Source: JANMAT01 sp031359995
Lineage (GTDB): Bacteria; Actinomycetota; Acidimicrobiia; Acidimicrobiales; Ilumatobacteraceae
Assembly: GCA_031359995.1 (NCBI GenBank)
Contig: JANMAT010000057.1
Location: forward strand, 1 to 31,252
Length of the DNA stretch: 31,252 bases
Reading direction: 5' to 3'
The notes below the pieces were generated by a model. The model searched no databases. It was not told the origin of the DNA and worked only from the letters and a program-made list of their open reading frames with translations. The position numbers and the translations under genes are program-made. Below are positions 1 to 6,228 of the stretch, in pieces (the stretch's first letter is position 1; each line of letters starts with the position of its first letter).

Positions 1-1
1 G

Positions 2-127
2 CCGGTCCTCGACCTGTGCGGCTTCGAGGCCGACGCCATGTTGATCGGCGTGATCTACCTCGGCTGGCCGTCGGGTACCGTCGAGACGCCCGCGCGACCC
101 CCGGTCGAGGTCCAACACCTCGCCTGA
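2..127 (+). CDS. nitroreductase-family protein, C-terminal fragment (5' end outside the window)
   Basis: The reading frame is open from the first bases and stops with TGA at 125-127, so only the last 41 residues are visible. They read LDLCGFEADAMLIGVIYLGW followed by a Pro/Arg-rich end (RPPVEVQHLA). An 'IG-x-IYLG-P' strand followed by a short RPP tail is typical of the C-terminus of FMN-dependent nitroreductases, which reduce nitro groups or quinones with NAD(P)H. Third codon positions are strongly G/C, so it is real coding sequence. The FMN-binding and catalytic parts lie upstream and cannot be checked. It ends 5 bp before the stop codon of a minus-strand remnant, so the two are tail to tail. 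Confidence 0.6.
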   Translation, partial: PVLDLCGFEADAMLIGVIYLGWPSGTVETPARPPVEVQHLA

Positions 128-132
128 ACCGC

Positions 133-243
133 TCAGCGGTAACCGGCCCGCACCGGCCCGAGGCCCTCGGCACCGGCGGCGGCGAGCACGGCCAGGCCCA
201 GGTTGTCGTAGTTCGTGTCGACCACGTGCACGTGGCTCTGAGC
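133..243 (-). pseudogene. C-terminal remnant of an unidentified minus-strand gene
   Basis: Read on the minus strand, about 36 codons with almost exclusively G or C in third position encode a peptide containing HVHVVDTNYDNLGLAVLAAA and ending GPVRAGYR, with stop TGA at 135-133. Reading upstream, the frame meets a stop just beyond 250 and the composition changes to the AT-richer leader, so no start codon or N-terminus exists. I do not recognise the family. It appears to be the surviving 3' end of a gene cut by whatever brought in the 244-4045 segment. The truncated acyl-CoA dehydrogenase start at 4034-4252 has the same orientation and could be its other half, but the visible residues do not prove that. 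Confidence 0.45.
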
Positions 244-453
244 CGTAAAGCGGTGCTGTCACCCTGTGTTGCCCTGTGTCACTTCATGCCATCTAGCAGG
301 TCTTTCGCGATTTTGGAATGTCACCTGGTGGCTGTGGATAACGCCCTGTGTCACCTGGTCCGTTAGAAGTTCCGTTAGAAGTCCTGTCTGAGACGGCCAT
401 CTGCCTGCAACACACAGATAGCTATTCTGGACAGATAGAAGTACCGTTGCATC
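244..453. repeat. AT-richer leader with short direct repeats upstream of the AbiE-like cassette
   Basis: No gene is seen here. CCCTGTGT occurs at 262-269, 272-279 and 344-351. TCACCTGGT occurs at 321-329 and 351-359, exactly 30 bp apart. CCGTTAGAAGT occurs at 360-370 and 372-382 (period 12), and a variant, GATAGAAGT, sits at 434-442. AGATAG occurs at 416-421 and 434-439. The base composition is clearly lower in GC than either side. The position, directly before the regulator gene of a toxin-antitoxin-like pair, suggests operator iterons, or a recombination edge, or both. Confidence 0.5.
418..428 (+). promoter_or_regulatory. candidate -10 region and palindrome for the AbiE-like operon
   Basis: An 8-bp palindrome ATAGCTAT (418-425) overlaps TATTCT (423-428), which fits the -10 form TANNNT. 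It lies 25 bp before the GTG start at 454. No convincing -35 box is seen. AbiEi-type proteins repress their own operon by binding repeats in this position, so this is a reasonable operator/promoter, unproven. Confidence 0.35.
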
Positions 454-1509
454 GTGAGCCGTCCACCAGTGCCAGCAGTCCGTCGACGACGAGTCGACGC
501 GACCATCGCACAGCTGCGCGCGCTCCTTCCACCCGATTGGGCTGTCGGCGCGGTCGGGCAGGAAGGCGATGTCACGCTCCTTCGCATTGCCGATGCCGCC
601 GGCACGGAGAGCGCACTCCCCTTGCTCACGACCGACCGGCTCGAGCCGAGGGAAGTCCGCGGGATGTGGCTCCCTTCCGACGAGTCGGCGCTCGTCTCGG
701 TCGACTGGCTGAGCGAGCGTTCGCGCGATCTGCTGCGCGAGCGTCGCGCGAGTTACATCGATCGAACAGGCAACGTCGAGATCCGCCTCGGTCGCCCCGG
801 CCTCTACATCCGCACCGACGGTGCCGCGCGTGACCCCGATCCGAAACCATCAAAGGCACCATCCCTTCGAGGGCCACGAGCGTGGGCGCTGCTACGAACC
901 CTCGTCGAGGTTCGCCCGCCGTACACCGCTGGCGATCTCGCAGCCGCTCTCCGCCTCGATGACGGGTACGTCTCACGAATGCTGCAGGTGCTCGCCGACG
1001 AGCTCGTCATCGAACGCGTTCCTCGCGGACCGGTGACGTCCGCGGAGTGGGAACCGTTGCTACGCAAGATCACGGCGACGTATTCGCTGCTCGATGCCAA
1101 CACCACTTCGACCTGGATCGCAGCCGCCGGACCCGACCGGCTGGTCAACGACCTTTCCGGACTCCGCATTGGGCGCTGGGCGGTCACCGGTTCGTTCGTC
1201 GCCTCGACGCTCTCACCGGTCGCTGCACCCGAGATGGCGGTCGTCTACACCGACGACGCCGAACGGCTCGCCAAGGCGGCCCGCCTGCTGCCGGCGAAGA
1301 CCGGGGCGAACGTTGTCCTCGCCCAGCCATACGACCCGATCGTGTTCGAACGCGGCCAGGAGACCAACGGCGTGCGGTCGGTGTCGATCGCCCAAGCAGC
1401 GATCGACTGTCTGACCGGCCCGGGGCGCATGCCAGCGGAGGGCGAGGCGCTACTCGCCTGGATGCGCCGAAATGAACCGCGCTGGCGTGCGTCGGGCCTG
1501 ACAGCGTGA
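454..1509 (+). CDS. AbiEi-like winged-helix antitoxin/transcriptional regulator
   Basis: The protein has 351 residues with a GTG start. Residues about 100-120 (YIDRTGNVEIRLGRPGLYIR) and a helix-turn-helix/winged-helix segment at about 140-195 (ALLRTLVEV...YTAGDLAAALRLDDGYVSRML) match the layout of AbiEi-like regulators. These neutralise or repress a partner nucleotidyltransferase. The next gene, starting 4 bp after the stop, is exactly such a nucleotidyltransferase, which supports the assignment. In characterised AbiE systems the first protein autoregulates the operon and the pair acts as a type IV toxin-antitoxin and phage abortive-infection module. Here the protein is longer than the roughly 200-residue streptococcal AbiEi, and its N- and C-terminal regions (including MAVVYTDDAERL near 249-260) are of unknown role. 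Codon bias is weaker than in the housekeeping genes of the window, consistent with acquisition. Confidence 0.6.
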   Translation: MSRPPVPAVRRRRVDATIAQLRALLPPDWAVGAVGQEGDVTLLRIADAAGTESALPLLTTDRLEPREVRGMWLPSDESALVSVDWLSERSRDLLRERRASYIDRTGNVEIRLGRPGLYIRTDGAARDPDPKPSKAPSLRGPRAWALLRTLVEVRPPYTAGDLAAALRLDDGYVSRMLQVLADELVIERVPRGPVTSAEWEPLLRKITATYSLLDANTTSTWIAAAGPDRLVNDLSGLRIGRWAVTGSFVASTLSPVAAPEMAVVYTDDAERLAKAARLLPAKTGANVVLAQPYDPIVFERGQETNGVRSVSIAQAAIDCLTGPGRMPAEGEALLAWMRRNEPRWRASGLTA

Positions 1510-1513
1510 TGAC

Positions 1514-2350
1514 ATGAGCGACTTGCCCCGCATCGAGTACATCGAAGCGCGACGCGTGCTGCTCGACGTGCTGTCTGCGCTTCGCGCCCAGCTCGATGCT
1601 GTGGTGCTCGTCGGAGCACAGGCGGTGTACCTGCGCACGGCAGGCCGGCTTCCCACGTATCAACCGTTCACGACCGACGCTGACATCGTCGTCGATCCCG
1701 GCCGGCTGACCGACCGGCCCGCGCTCGGTGCCACGATGACCGCCGCTGGCTTCGTGCTCACTGACGAACCAGGGATCTGGGAGGCCAGGTTCAGCAGACC
1801 CGGCATCGACGACGACGTCGTCGTTCCCATCGACCTCATCGTTCCGATGGAGATCGCCGCCGGCCCCGGTCGACGGTCGGCTCGTCTCACCGGTGAGCAT
1901 GGCAAGCACAGCGCCCGGAAGAGCGAAGGCCTCGAAGGCGCGCTCGTCGACCACGGCCCGGTCGAGATCACCGCGATCGACCCGGCTGACGAACGGTCGA
2001 TCGTGATCAATGTCGCCGGCGAGGCGGCCATGCTGGTCGCCAAGCTGCACAAGCTGGGCGATCGACTCGAGAAGCCCGAGCGGCTCGATGCCAAGGACGC
2101 CGGTGACGTGTACCGGCTGTTCGATGTGGTCGCTCCTGACGACATGGCCACCCGGCTGAACCTTCTGCTCGACGATGAGCGATCCGCTGGGGCAACAGCG
2201 AAGGCCATCGCCTACGGCGACGTCCTCTTCGGCTCCGCATCAGGCACGGGAGTGAGGCTCGGCGTCGATGCCCTACGCACCACCATCCCCGAGGCGACTG
2301 CCGTGGCTGTGCTCACCGGCTACTGGCGTGAGCTCCGGGCGGGAAGGTAA
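1514..2350 (+). CDS. AbiEii-like nucleotidyltransferase (putative toxin)
   Basis: The protein has 278 residues, with ATG 4 bp after the preceding gene, so the two are co-transcribed. The polymerase-beta-type nucleotidyltransferase core is visible: VLVGAQAVYLR at 31-41, then TTDADIVVD at 53-61 giving the D55-x-D57 metal pair, and a third acidic residue in PIDLIVP (D107). The helical part has AKLHKLGDRLEKPERLDAKD followed by AGDVYRLF, resembling the K-x-R/K-D-x-x-D-hydrophobic pattern of AbiEii/MNT-like enzymes. Family members transfer nucleotides to a target such as tRNA or a partner protein; the target here is unknown. Together with the winged-helix neighbour it forms a toxin-antitoxin or antiphage pair. 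Confidence is high for the fold and moderate for an AbiE-type function. Confidence 0.7.
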   Translation: MSDLPRIEYIEARRVLLDVLSALRAQLDAVVLVGAQAVYLRTAGRLPTYQPFTTDADIVVDPGRLTDRPALGATMTAAGFVLTDEPGIWEARFSRPGIDDDVVVPIDLIVPMEIAAGPGRRSARLTGEHGKHSARKSEGLEGALVDHGPVEITAIDPADERSIVINVAGEAAMLVAKLHKLGDRLEKPERLDAKDAGDVYRLFDVVAPDDMATRLNLLLDDERSAGATAKAIAYGDVLFGSASGTGVRLGVDALRTTIPEATAVAVLTGYWRELRAGR

Positions 2351-2400
2351 CGCCGGTTTCATCGATCACGTTCCGGGCGCGTGGCGCCGATACATCACCC

Positions 2401-3309
2401 GTGAGCCAGCTGATCGAGACGCGTTGGAAGCGGTACGGCAAGGACCGGGTGTACGTGAAGACCATCGAGGGGAACGACGTCGGTCACGTGGACCTCGTCG
2501 AGCGCACCGTCGTCACGAAGATTGCCGACTACGAAGCGGAGCTGAGGGATTGCCTCGCCCGCTGGACCACCGGAACGGAATCAGCACCCGAGGAAGCGGG
2601 GTCGGTGGCGCCAACTCCCCCTCCAGTTGAGGCCGAGGTCGAGGCCGCGCTGCCGGAGACGGAGCCGTCGACTTCGGTGGCGTGCGCCAGTGACGACGGC
2701 GGCCGCGACCTCGCGGCGAACGTCGCCGGAGCCGCCGCTCGGGCGAAACGCAACGAGGTGAACGCTCAGGCGCCGGTGCTGAACTTCGTCGCCCGCATGC
2801 TCGGTGTGAAGACCGACGAACGCGCATGGCGCGTCAGAGCCAAGGGGGAGGAGAAGGTCGCCGGGGAACTGGGAAAGCTCGGCCCCGGCTGGCGCGTGCT
2901 CCACGCGGTGGAAGTCGGCGCCAACGGCAGCGACATCGACCACATCGTCATCGGACCGGCCGGCGTGTTCACGCTCAACGCCAAGCGCCATCCGCGTGGC
3001 AAGGCGTGGGTCGGCGAACGCATGGTGATGGTGAACGGCCAGCGAACCGAGTACCTGCGGAACTCACGCTTCGAGGCGAAGCGTGCGTGTCGACTCCTGT
3101 CCGAGGCGTGCGGGCGGTCCGTCGACGTCACACCTTTGGTCGTGTTCGTCGATCTCGACGACTTCACCGTGAAGCAGATGCCGGCGGACGTGCACGTCAC
3201 CACCCGGCGCCGGCTGATCGGATGGCTCCGGTCGCTGCCCGCTGCCATCGACAACGGCACGGTCGAGGAGATCTTCGACAAGGCCCGGCTCAGCAGCACC
3301 TGGAAGTGA
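2401..3309 (+). CDS. NERD-domain (nuclease-related) protein
   Basis: The protein has 302 residues from a GTG start 50 bp after the nucleotidyltransferase gene. The N-terminal 55 residues (YGKDRVYVKTIEGNDVGHVD) form a small domain often seen before NERD in actinobacteria. A low-complexity Pro/Glu linker (about 60-100) follows. The NERD core begins near 148: GEEKVAGEL, GWRVLHAVEV, then GSDIDHIVIGPAGVFTLNAK, placing D180 and K195 in the D...(E/N)-x-K nuclease-like motif; Asn replaces the usual Glu/Gln, as in the common actinobacterial 'TLN-x-K' form. The domain is related to restriction endonuclease-like folds, but its substrate is rarely known. Its position behind an AbiE-like pair suggests a defence role. 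The 50-bp gap leaves open whether it has its own promoter. Confidence 0.72.
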   Translation: MSQLIETRWKRYGKDRVYVKTIEGNDVGHVDLVERTVVTKIADYEAELRDCLARWTTGTESAPEEAGSVAPTPPPVEAEVEAALPETEPSTSVACASDDGGRDLAANVAGAAARAKRNEVNAQAPVLNFVARMLGVKTDERAWRVRAKGEEKVAGELGKLGPGWRVLHAVEVGANGSDIDHIVIGPAGVFTLNAKRHPRGKAWVGERMVMVNGQRTEYLRNSRFEAKRACRLLSEACGRSVDVTPLVVFVDLDDFTVKQMPADVHVTTRRRLIGWLRSLPAAIDNGTVEEIFDKARLSSTWK

Positions 3310-3321
3310 TATGCCTGGCGG

Positions 3322-3354
3322 CTAAGCCACGCTTACGCAACAAGCGTTACTTAG
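3322..3354. terminator. imperfect hairpin between converging genes
   Basis: CTAAG (3322-3326) pairs with CTTAG (3350-3354), and ACGCTT (3329-3334) pairs with AAGCGT (3342-3347) around a 7-nt loop, with a two-base internal mismatch. It sits just after the NERD stop and before the stop of the opposing DUF3024 gene, so a bidirectional terminator is the simplest reading. There is no U-tract. Confidence 0.5.
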
Positions 3355-3388
3355 GTTCTCCGTTGCCAACGGTTGACTGCACTGCCTT

Positions 3389-3736
3389 TCAGCCCCAGAA
3401 GATGCACGTGGGGTCAGCGTCGATCTCGGCAAGCAGCGTCTCGACATTCGCACTCGGCGGGACAAGGTCGTAGGCGTGGAACTTGAGGTTCCGGTCGCGC
3501 CAGTAGATCTGCCATTCCCGGCGCGCCTTCGTGTAGCGCAGCCGGGCGATCGGGAAGCGTGTCCACTCGGGGCCGAAGTCGGCCCGCCACGGAGGCCGAC
3601 ATTCGAGGATCGTCACGGCACGGTCATCGACATCGATCGCGTTGCGGATCTGGTCACGGGCTCGGTCCGGCAGTCGGGCGTTGCGCGCATCGACCCACCG
3701 TCGGATGCGGGCAAGGTCAGTCTCGGGAAATGGCAC
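3389..3736 (-). CDS. DUF3024-family protein
   Basis: The protein has 115 residues with a GTG start. It carries the DUF3024 signature: an N-terminal helix (RIRRWVDARNARLPDRARDQ), then VTILECRPPW, WTRFPIARLRYT, EWQIYWRDRNLKFHAY, and a short C-terminal helix ending IDADPTCIFWG. The length is normal for the family. Function is unknown; these small proteins are widespread and often found in accessory regions. Its first 20 bases overlap the end of the upstream minus-strand fragment (3717-4043), implying co-transcription. It converges on the NERD gene, with a hairpin between them. Confidence 0.8.
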   Translation of the reverse strand: MPFPETDLARIRRWVDARNARLPDRARDQIRNAIDVDDRAVTILECRPPWRADFGPEWTRFPIARLRYTKARREWQIYWRDRNLKFHAYDLVPPSANVETLLAEIDADPTCIFWG

Positions 3737-4043
3737 GTCGCTCTCCGTCCTGTCCCTGCATGAACCCGATGATGGCGTTGTCGATCACCTTCGACTGGCT
3801 GGTCGCCATGACCCCGCCTCGTTCGAGTACAGCACCGATCGCTCCGGGGCATCGCCGACCGATCTCACAGAGGAGGGGGAACCACTCAAGGAACGCCTTC
3901 TCATCGCCACGGTTGACTGCCTTTTGCCCTGTGAAGAACCGAAAGGTGTACTGGCGATCGATGGGTGGGACCAGCTCGGGGAGTACGTGGTGAAGCGCCT
4001 TGGAACCCGCGACGATCCGGGTCTCCGATCGGCTCACCCGCAA
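3717..4043 (-). pseudogene. C-terminal fragment of a conserved hypothetical protein
   Basis: The translated 108 residues contain SKALHHVLPELVPPIDRQYT, FRFF, EAFLEWFPLLCEIGRR and SKVIDNAIIGFMQ. From memory this is the second half of a bacterial hypothetical family of roughly 200 residues, in which a 'SK-x-LHHLLP-(D/E)-L-(I/V)-(P)-P-(M/I)-DR-x-YT' block follows about 90-100 N-terminal residues. Those N-terminal residues are absent: the only possible start is TTG at 4043, and the sequence just upstream belongs to an acyl-CoA dehydrogenase-like gene in another frame. It is therefore probably a truncated gene whose 5' end was lost at the junction near 4045-4060. A short functional product from TTG cannot be excluded. 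Confidence 0.55.
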
Positions 4044-4252
4044 TGAGGCGATGCCGTGCCGCCGACCGCCGCCGGCGCCGACAGCCGGAACAGCCCGGCG
4101 TCGCGCAGCGCCGCCACCGCGGGGTCGGGCAGGTGCCGCAGGGTCTCGGCCTCGTCCTCGGTGGCCCGCAGGGTCGGCGAGATCTTCTCGATCGTCGTCG
4201 CCAGCGACCCGTCAAGCTCGAAGGCCGGCCACTCCAGGATGCTCGCCACCAT
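4034..4252 (-). pseudogene. acyl-CoA dehydrogenase-like gene, N-terminal fragment
   Basis: The frame starts at ATG 4252 and gives 72 residues. Residues 39-65 (RHLPDPAVAALRDAGLFRLS, then APAAVGG) are the typical N-terminal helical block of acyl-CoA dehydrogenase or HpaB-like flavoproteins, in which 'LP--V--L--AGLFRL--P---GG' precedes the substrate pocket. After VGG the match ends abruptly: seven unrelated residues (TASPHCG) and a stop follow, and the next bases belong to another gene family. A full-length enzyme would be about 380 residues. The gene was therefore cut near 4050, the right-hand edge of the accessory segment. A minus-strand C-terminal remnant at 133-243 lies at the left-hand edge. 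Confidence 0.65.
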
Positions 4253-4315
4253 GGCCGGCAATCTACCCGGGGTCGCCCCTTGCCTCGGGCGGGTCGGAAT
4301 GCAAGCGTCTGCGCC

Positions 4316-5086
4316 ATGCAACGTGTGCACACCGTCGACCTCGCCGCCTTCGACCGATCCAAGTACACCGCCCGGTACCTCTACCAGGGCGAGTCGTGCG
4401 TGATCATCACCGGCCTGGTGCCGGCCGGGAAGCCGGCCTACCAGCACCACCGTCACGAGCAGTGCGACCAGCTGTACTACATCGTGCAGGGCGAGATGCA
4501 CGTGCAGTTGGGCGACACCGAGCACGTGGCCGGGCCGAACTCGATCGTGCACATCCCCAAGGGCCTGCCCCACCACAACTGGAACGAGGGCGACGTCGAC
4601 GAGTTCCACCTCGAGGTGCTCGCGCCGGCGCCGCGACCCAACCTGCCCCTGGCCACACCCACCGGCGACACCGACCCGGCCGGGTTGGCGGCCACCGTGC
4701 GGGTCCTGGACGAGAGCAGCTTCGCCGAGAGCGCTCGGTTCCCCGGGTTCTCGCTCAACCACGTGCTGCAGAACCCGTCGCCGTCGGCCCACGCCGCCAT
4801 GTACATCGGCATGGTGCAGCCCGGCTCGGGTGGGCCGGGCACCCACGTGCACGCCTTCGACCAGTTCTACTTCGTGCTCGCCGGCGAGCTCAGCGTCGAG
4901 GTCGGGCTCGAGCGCTTCACCGTGCAGCCGGGCTCGCTCGTGACGATCCCGGCCGGCGTGCCCCACCGCCAGTGGAACGACGGCACCTCGGTCGAACGCC
5001 ACATCGCGCTGAACACGCCGACGCCCGAGGCGGGCAAGCCCCTCGACATCGGCGTCGACTTCGCCACCAACGGCGAGGTGATCTGA
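4316..5086 (+). CDS. two-domain cupin (bicupin) protein
   Basis: The protein has 256 residues from ATG 4316. Two cupin barrels are visible. The first has YQHHRHEQCDQLYYIVQGE (about 42-60) and HIPKGLPHHNW (about 81-91), the G-x5-H-x-H-x3,4-E-x6-G and G-x5-PxG-x2-H-x3-N motifs that bind a metal through His and Glu/Gln. The second has PGTHVHAFDQFYFVLAGE and TIPAGVPHRQWN. Both barrels therefore look able to bind metal. Bicupins include dioxygenases and isomerases; nothing here fixes the substrate. The next gene (pterin dehydratase/VOC fusion) starts 3 bp after its stop, so they form an operon. AAGCGT lies 7 nt before the start and may be a weak -10 for a leaderless message; the intergenic space to the divergent dehydrogenase fragment is 63 bp. 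Confidence 0.75.
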   Translation: MQRVHTVDLAAFDRSKYTARYLYQGESCVIITGLVPAGKPAYQHHRHEQCDQLYYIVQGEMHVQLGDTEHVAGPNSIVHIPKGLPHHNWNEGDVDEFHLEVLAPAPRPNLPLATPTGDTDPAGLAATVRVLDESSFAESARFPGFSLNHVLQNPSPSAHAAMYIGMVQPGSGGPGTHVHAFDQFYFVLAGELSVEVGLERFTVQPGSLVTIPAGVPHRQWNDGTSVERHIALNTPTPEAGKPLDIGVDFATNGEVI

Positions 5087-5089
5087 GCC

Positions 5090-5764
5090 GTGTCGACGAG
5101 GATCACCCAGAAGGACTTCCACGCCGTCCCCGATCTGCCCGACTGGCGGGCCATCCTCGGCCGGGTCGAAGCCACGTTCACGGCGGCGTCGTTCTCGGCC
5201 GGCACGGCCTTCGCCCACCGCGTAGCCGCCGCCGCCGACGCGCTCGACCACCATCCCGACATCGACGTGCGCTACCCGGGTCGGGTGCGGATCGTGCTCG
5301 TGACGCACGCGTCGAACGGTCTCACGAACCTCGACGTGGAACTGGCCCACACCATCTCGGCGTTGGCCACCGAGGACGGGCTGGCGAGCGAGCCACTGCT
5401 GGCGACGCGGGTCGAGATCGCCATCGACGCCCTCGACATCGACGCGGTGCGCCCGTTCTGGCAGGCGGTGCTGGCGTACCAGGAGGAGCCGGCTTCGACC
5501 CCCGGCGGGCAGGTACGGGCGCTCGTCGACCCCCTGCGGATCGGCCCCGCGGTCTGGTTCCAGCAGATGGATGCGGCCCGCCCCCAGCGCAACCGCATCC
5601 ACATCGACGTCACCGTCGCCCACGACGAGGCCGAGTCCCGCGTGGCGGCGACGCTGGCCGCCGGGGGCCGCCTGCTCACCGACGAGTACGCCCGCGCGTT
5701 CTGGGTCCTCGCCGACCTCGAGGGCAACGAAGCCTGCATCTGCACCTGGCAGGACCGCGACTGA
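5090..5764 (+). CDS. 4a-hydroxytetrahydrobiopterin dehydratase-like domain fused to a glyoxalase-like (VOC) domain
   Basis: The protein has 224 residues with a GTG start 3 bp after the cupin gene. Residues about 1-95 match pterin-4a-carbinolamine dehydratase: FAHRVAAAADALDHHPDIDV contains the catalytic HHP motif, and VTHASNGLTNLDVELA is the second active-site block. Residues about 105-224 form a vicinal-oxygen-chelate-like half barrel (ATRVEIAIDALDIDAVRPFW, RIHIDVTV, FWVLADLEGNEACICTW). Stand-alone dehydratases are about 100 residues, so this is a true fusion, a pairing seen in other actinobacteria. The first domain recycles oxidised pterin cofactor; the role of the second is unknown. No pterin-dependent hydroxylase is visible nearby. 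Confidence 0.82.
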   Translation: MSTRITQKDFHAVPDLPDWRAILGRVEATFTAASFSAGTAFAHRVAAAADALDHHPDIDVRYPGRVRIVLVTHASNGLTNLDVELAHTISALATEDGLASEPLLATRVEIAIDALDIDAVRPFWQAVLAYQEEPASTPGGQVRALVDPLRIGPAVWFQQMDAARPQRNRIHIDVTVAHDEAESRVAATLAAGGRLLTDEYARAFWVLADLEGNEACICTWQDRD

Positions 5765-5791
5765 CGCGGGCGCCCGCCGGGCGTGGCGTTC

Positions 5792-5839
5792 GATCTTTGC
5801 GGGCTTTGGGTCACCGGTGACGCAGAGCCCGCAAAGGTC
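5792..5839. repeat. long inverted repeat with nested palindrome
   Basis: GATCTTTGCGGGCT (5792-5805) is matched by AGCCCGCAAAGGTC (5826-5839), which is its reverse complement with one mismatch (a G-U pair in RNA). The 20-nt centre contains the perfect palindrome GTCACCGGTGAC (5810-5821). It lies 28 bp after the pterin dehydratase stop. It could terminate the bicupin operon, or it could be a dispersed REP-like element. Confidence 0.7.
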
Positions 5840-5875
5840 AGGCGGTTTCCACGATGGAGTGCCGCTTCCACACGC

Positions 5876-6225
5876 ATGAGGATGAAGTTCGATCCGGGCA
5901 TCACCGATTGGGCCCGTGGCCACTTCCGGCGCGCCGGTCTGGCGTCGTGGGTCTTCCATGCCGTCGTCGAGGGGTACGAGGTGGACGTCGTGTTCGCCCT
6001 CGAGCGGTTGATCGTGGAAGTGGACGGTTGATCGTGGAAGTGGACGGCTGGGCCACGCACGGCGCGAGGAGGCGACTGTGGGAGGACGATCGTGCCAAGG
6101 ATCTCTTCCGCGCGTCGAAGGGCTGGACGGTGCTGCGGCTCACCTGGCGCATGGTGAACGACCACCCCGACAAGGCCGTGTCCCAGCTGCGCGACGTGCT
6201 CGCCCTGCGGGCGCCGGTGCGCTGA
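5876..6225 (+). pseudogene. DUF559 endonuclease-like gene, frameshifted by a 20-bp tandem duplication
   Basis: From ATG 5876 the first frame reads MRMKFDPGITDWARGHFRRA, then YEVDVVFALERLIVEVDG and a stop at 6029-6031. Removing one copy of a 20-bp repeat restores a single frame that continues GWATHGARRRLWEDDRAKDL, GWTVLRLTWRM and ends at 6225. 'D-hydrophobic-E-(V/E)-DG-x3-H-x-R ... R-x-LR-(F/L)-TW' is the DUF559 (VSR-like, restriction-endonuclease fold) signature, and the duplication falls exactly on the LIVEVDG active-site strand. As written the gene cannot make the complete domain. A sequencing or assembly error is possible, but exact tandem duplication is also a common natural inactivating or reversible mutation. 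It converges on dinB, ending 3 bp before the dinB stop codon. Confidence 0.75.
6005..6047 (+). repeat. 20-bp tandem duplication (about 2.15 copies)
   Basis: The unit CGGTTGATCGTGGAAGTGGA (6005-6024) is repeated exactly at 6025-6044 and followed by CGG. Because 20 is not a multiple of 3, it shifts the DUF559 reading frame. No other tandem repeat lies nearby. Confidence 0.95.
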
Positions 6226-6228
6226 CGT

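Noticed and set aside
344..382. Possible attachment site for an integrative element
   Set aside because: Repeats are confined to the left edge; I found no matching copy at 4030-4060 and no integrase, so an att call is unsupported.
4034..5959. A 641-codon open frame on the minus strand
   Set aside because: Only its last 72 codons (from 4252) look like a real gene; the rest is antisense to the cupin and the pterin dehydratase fusion.
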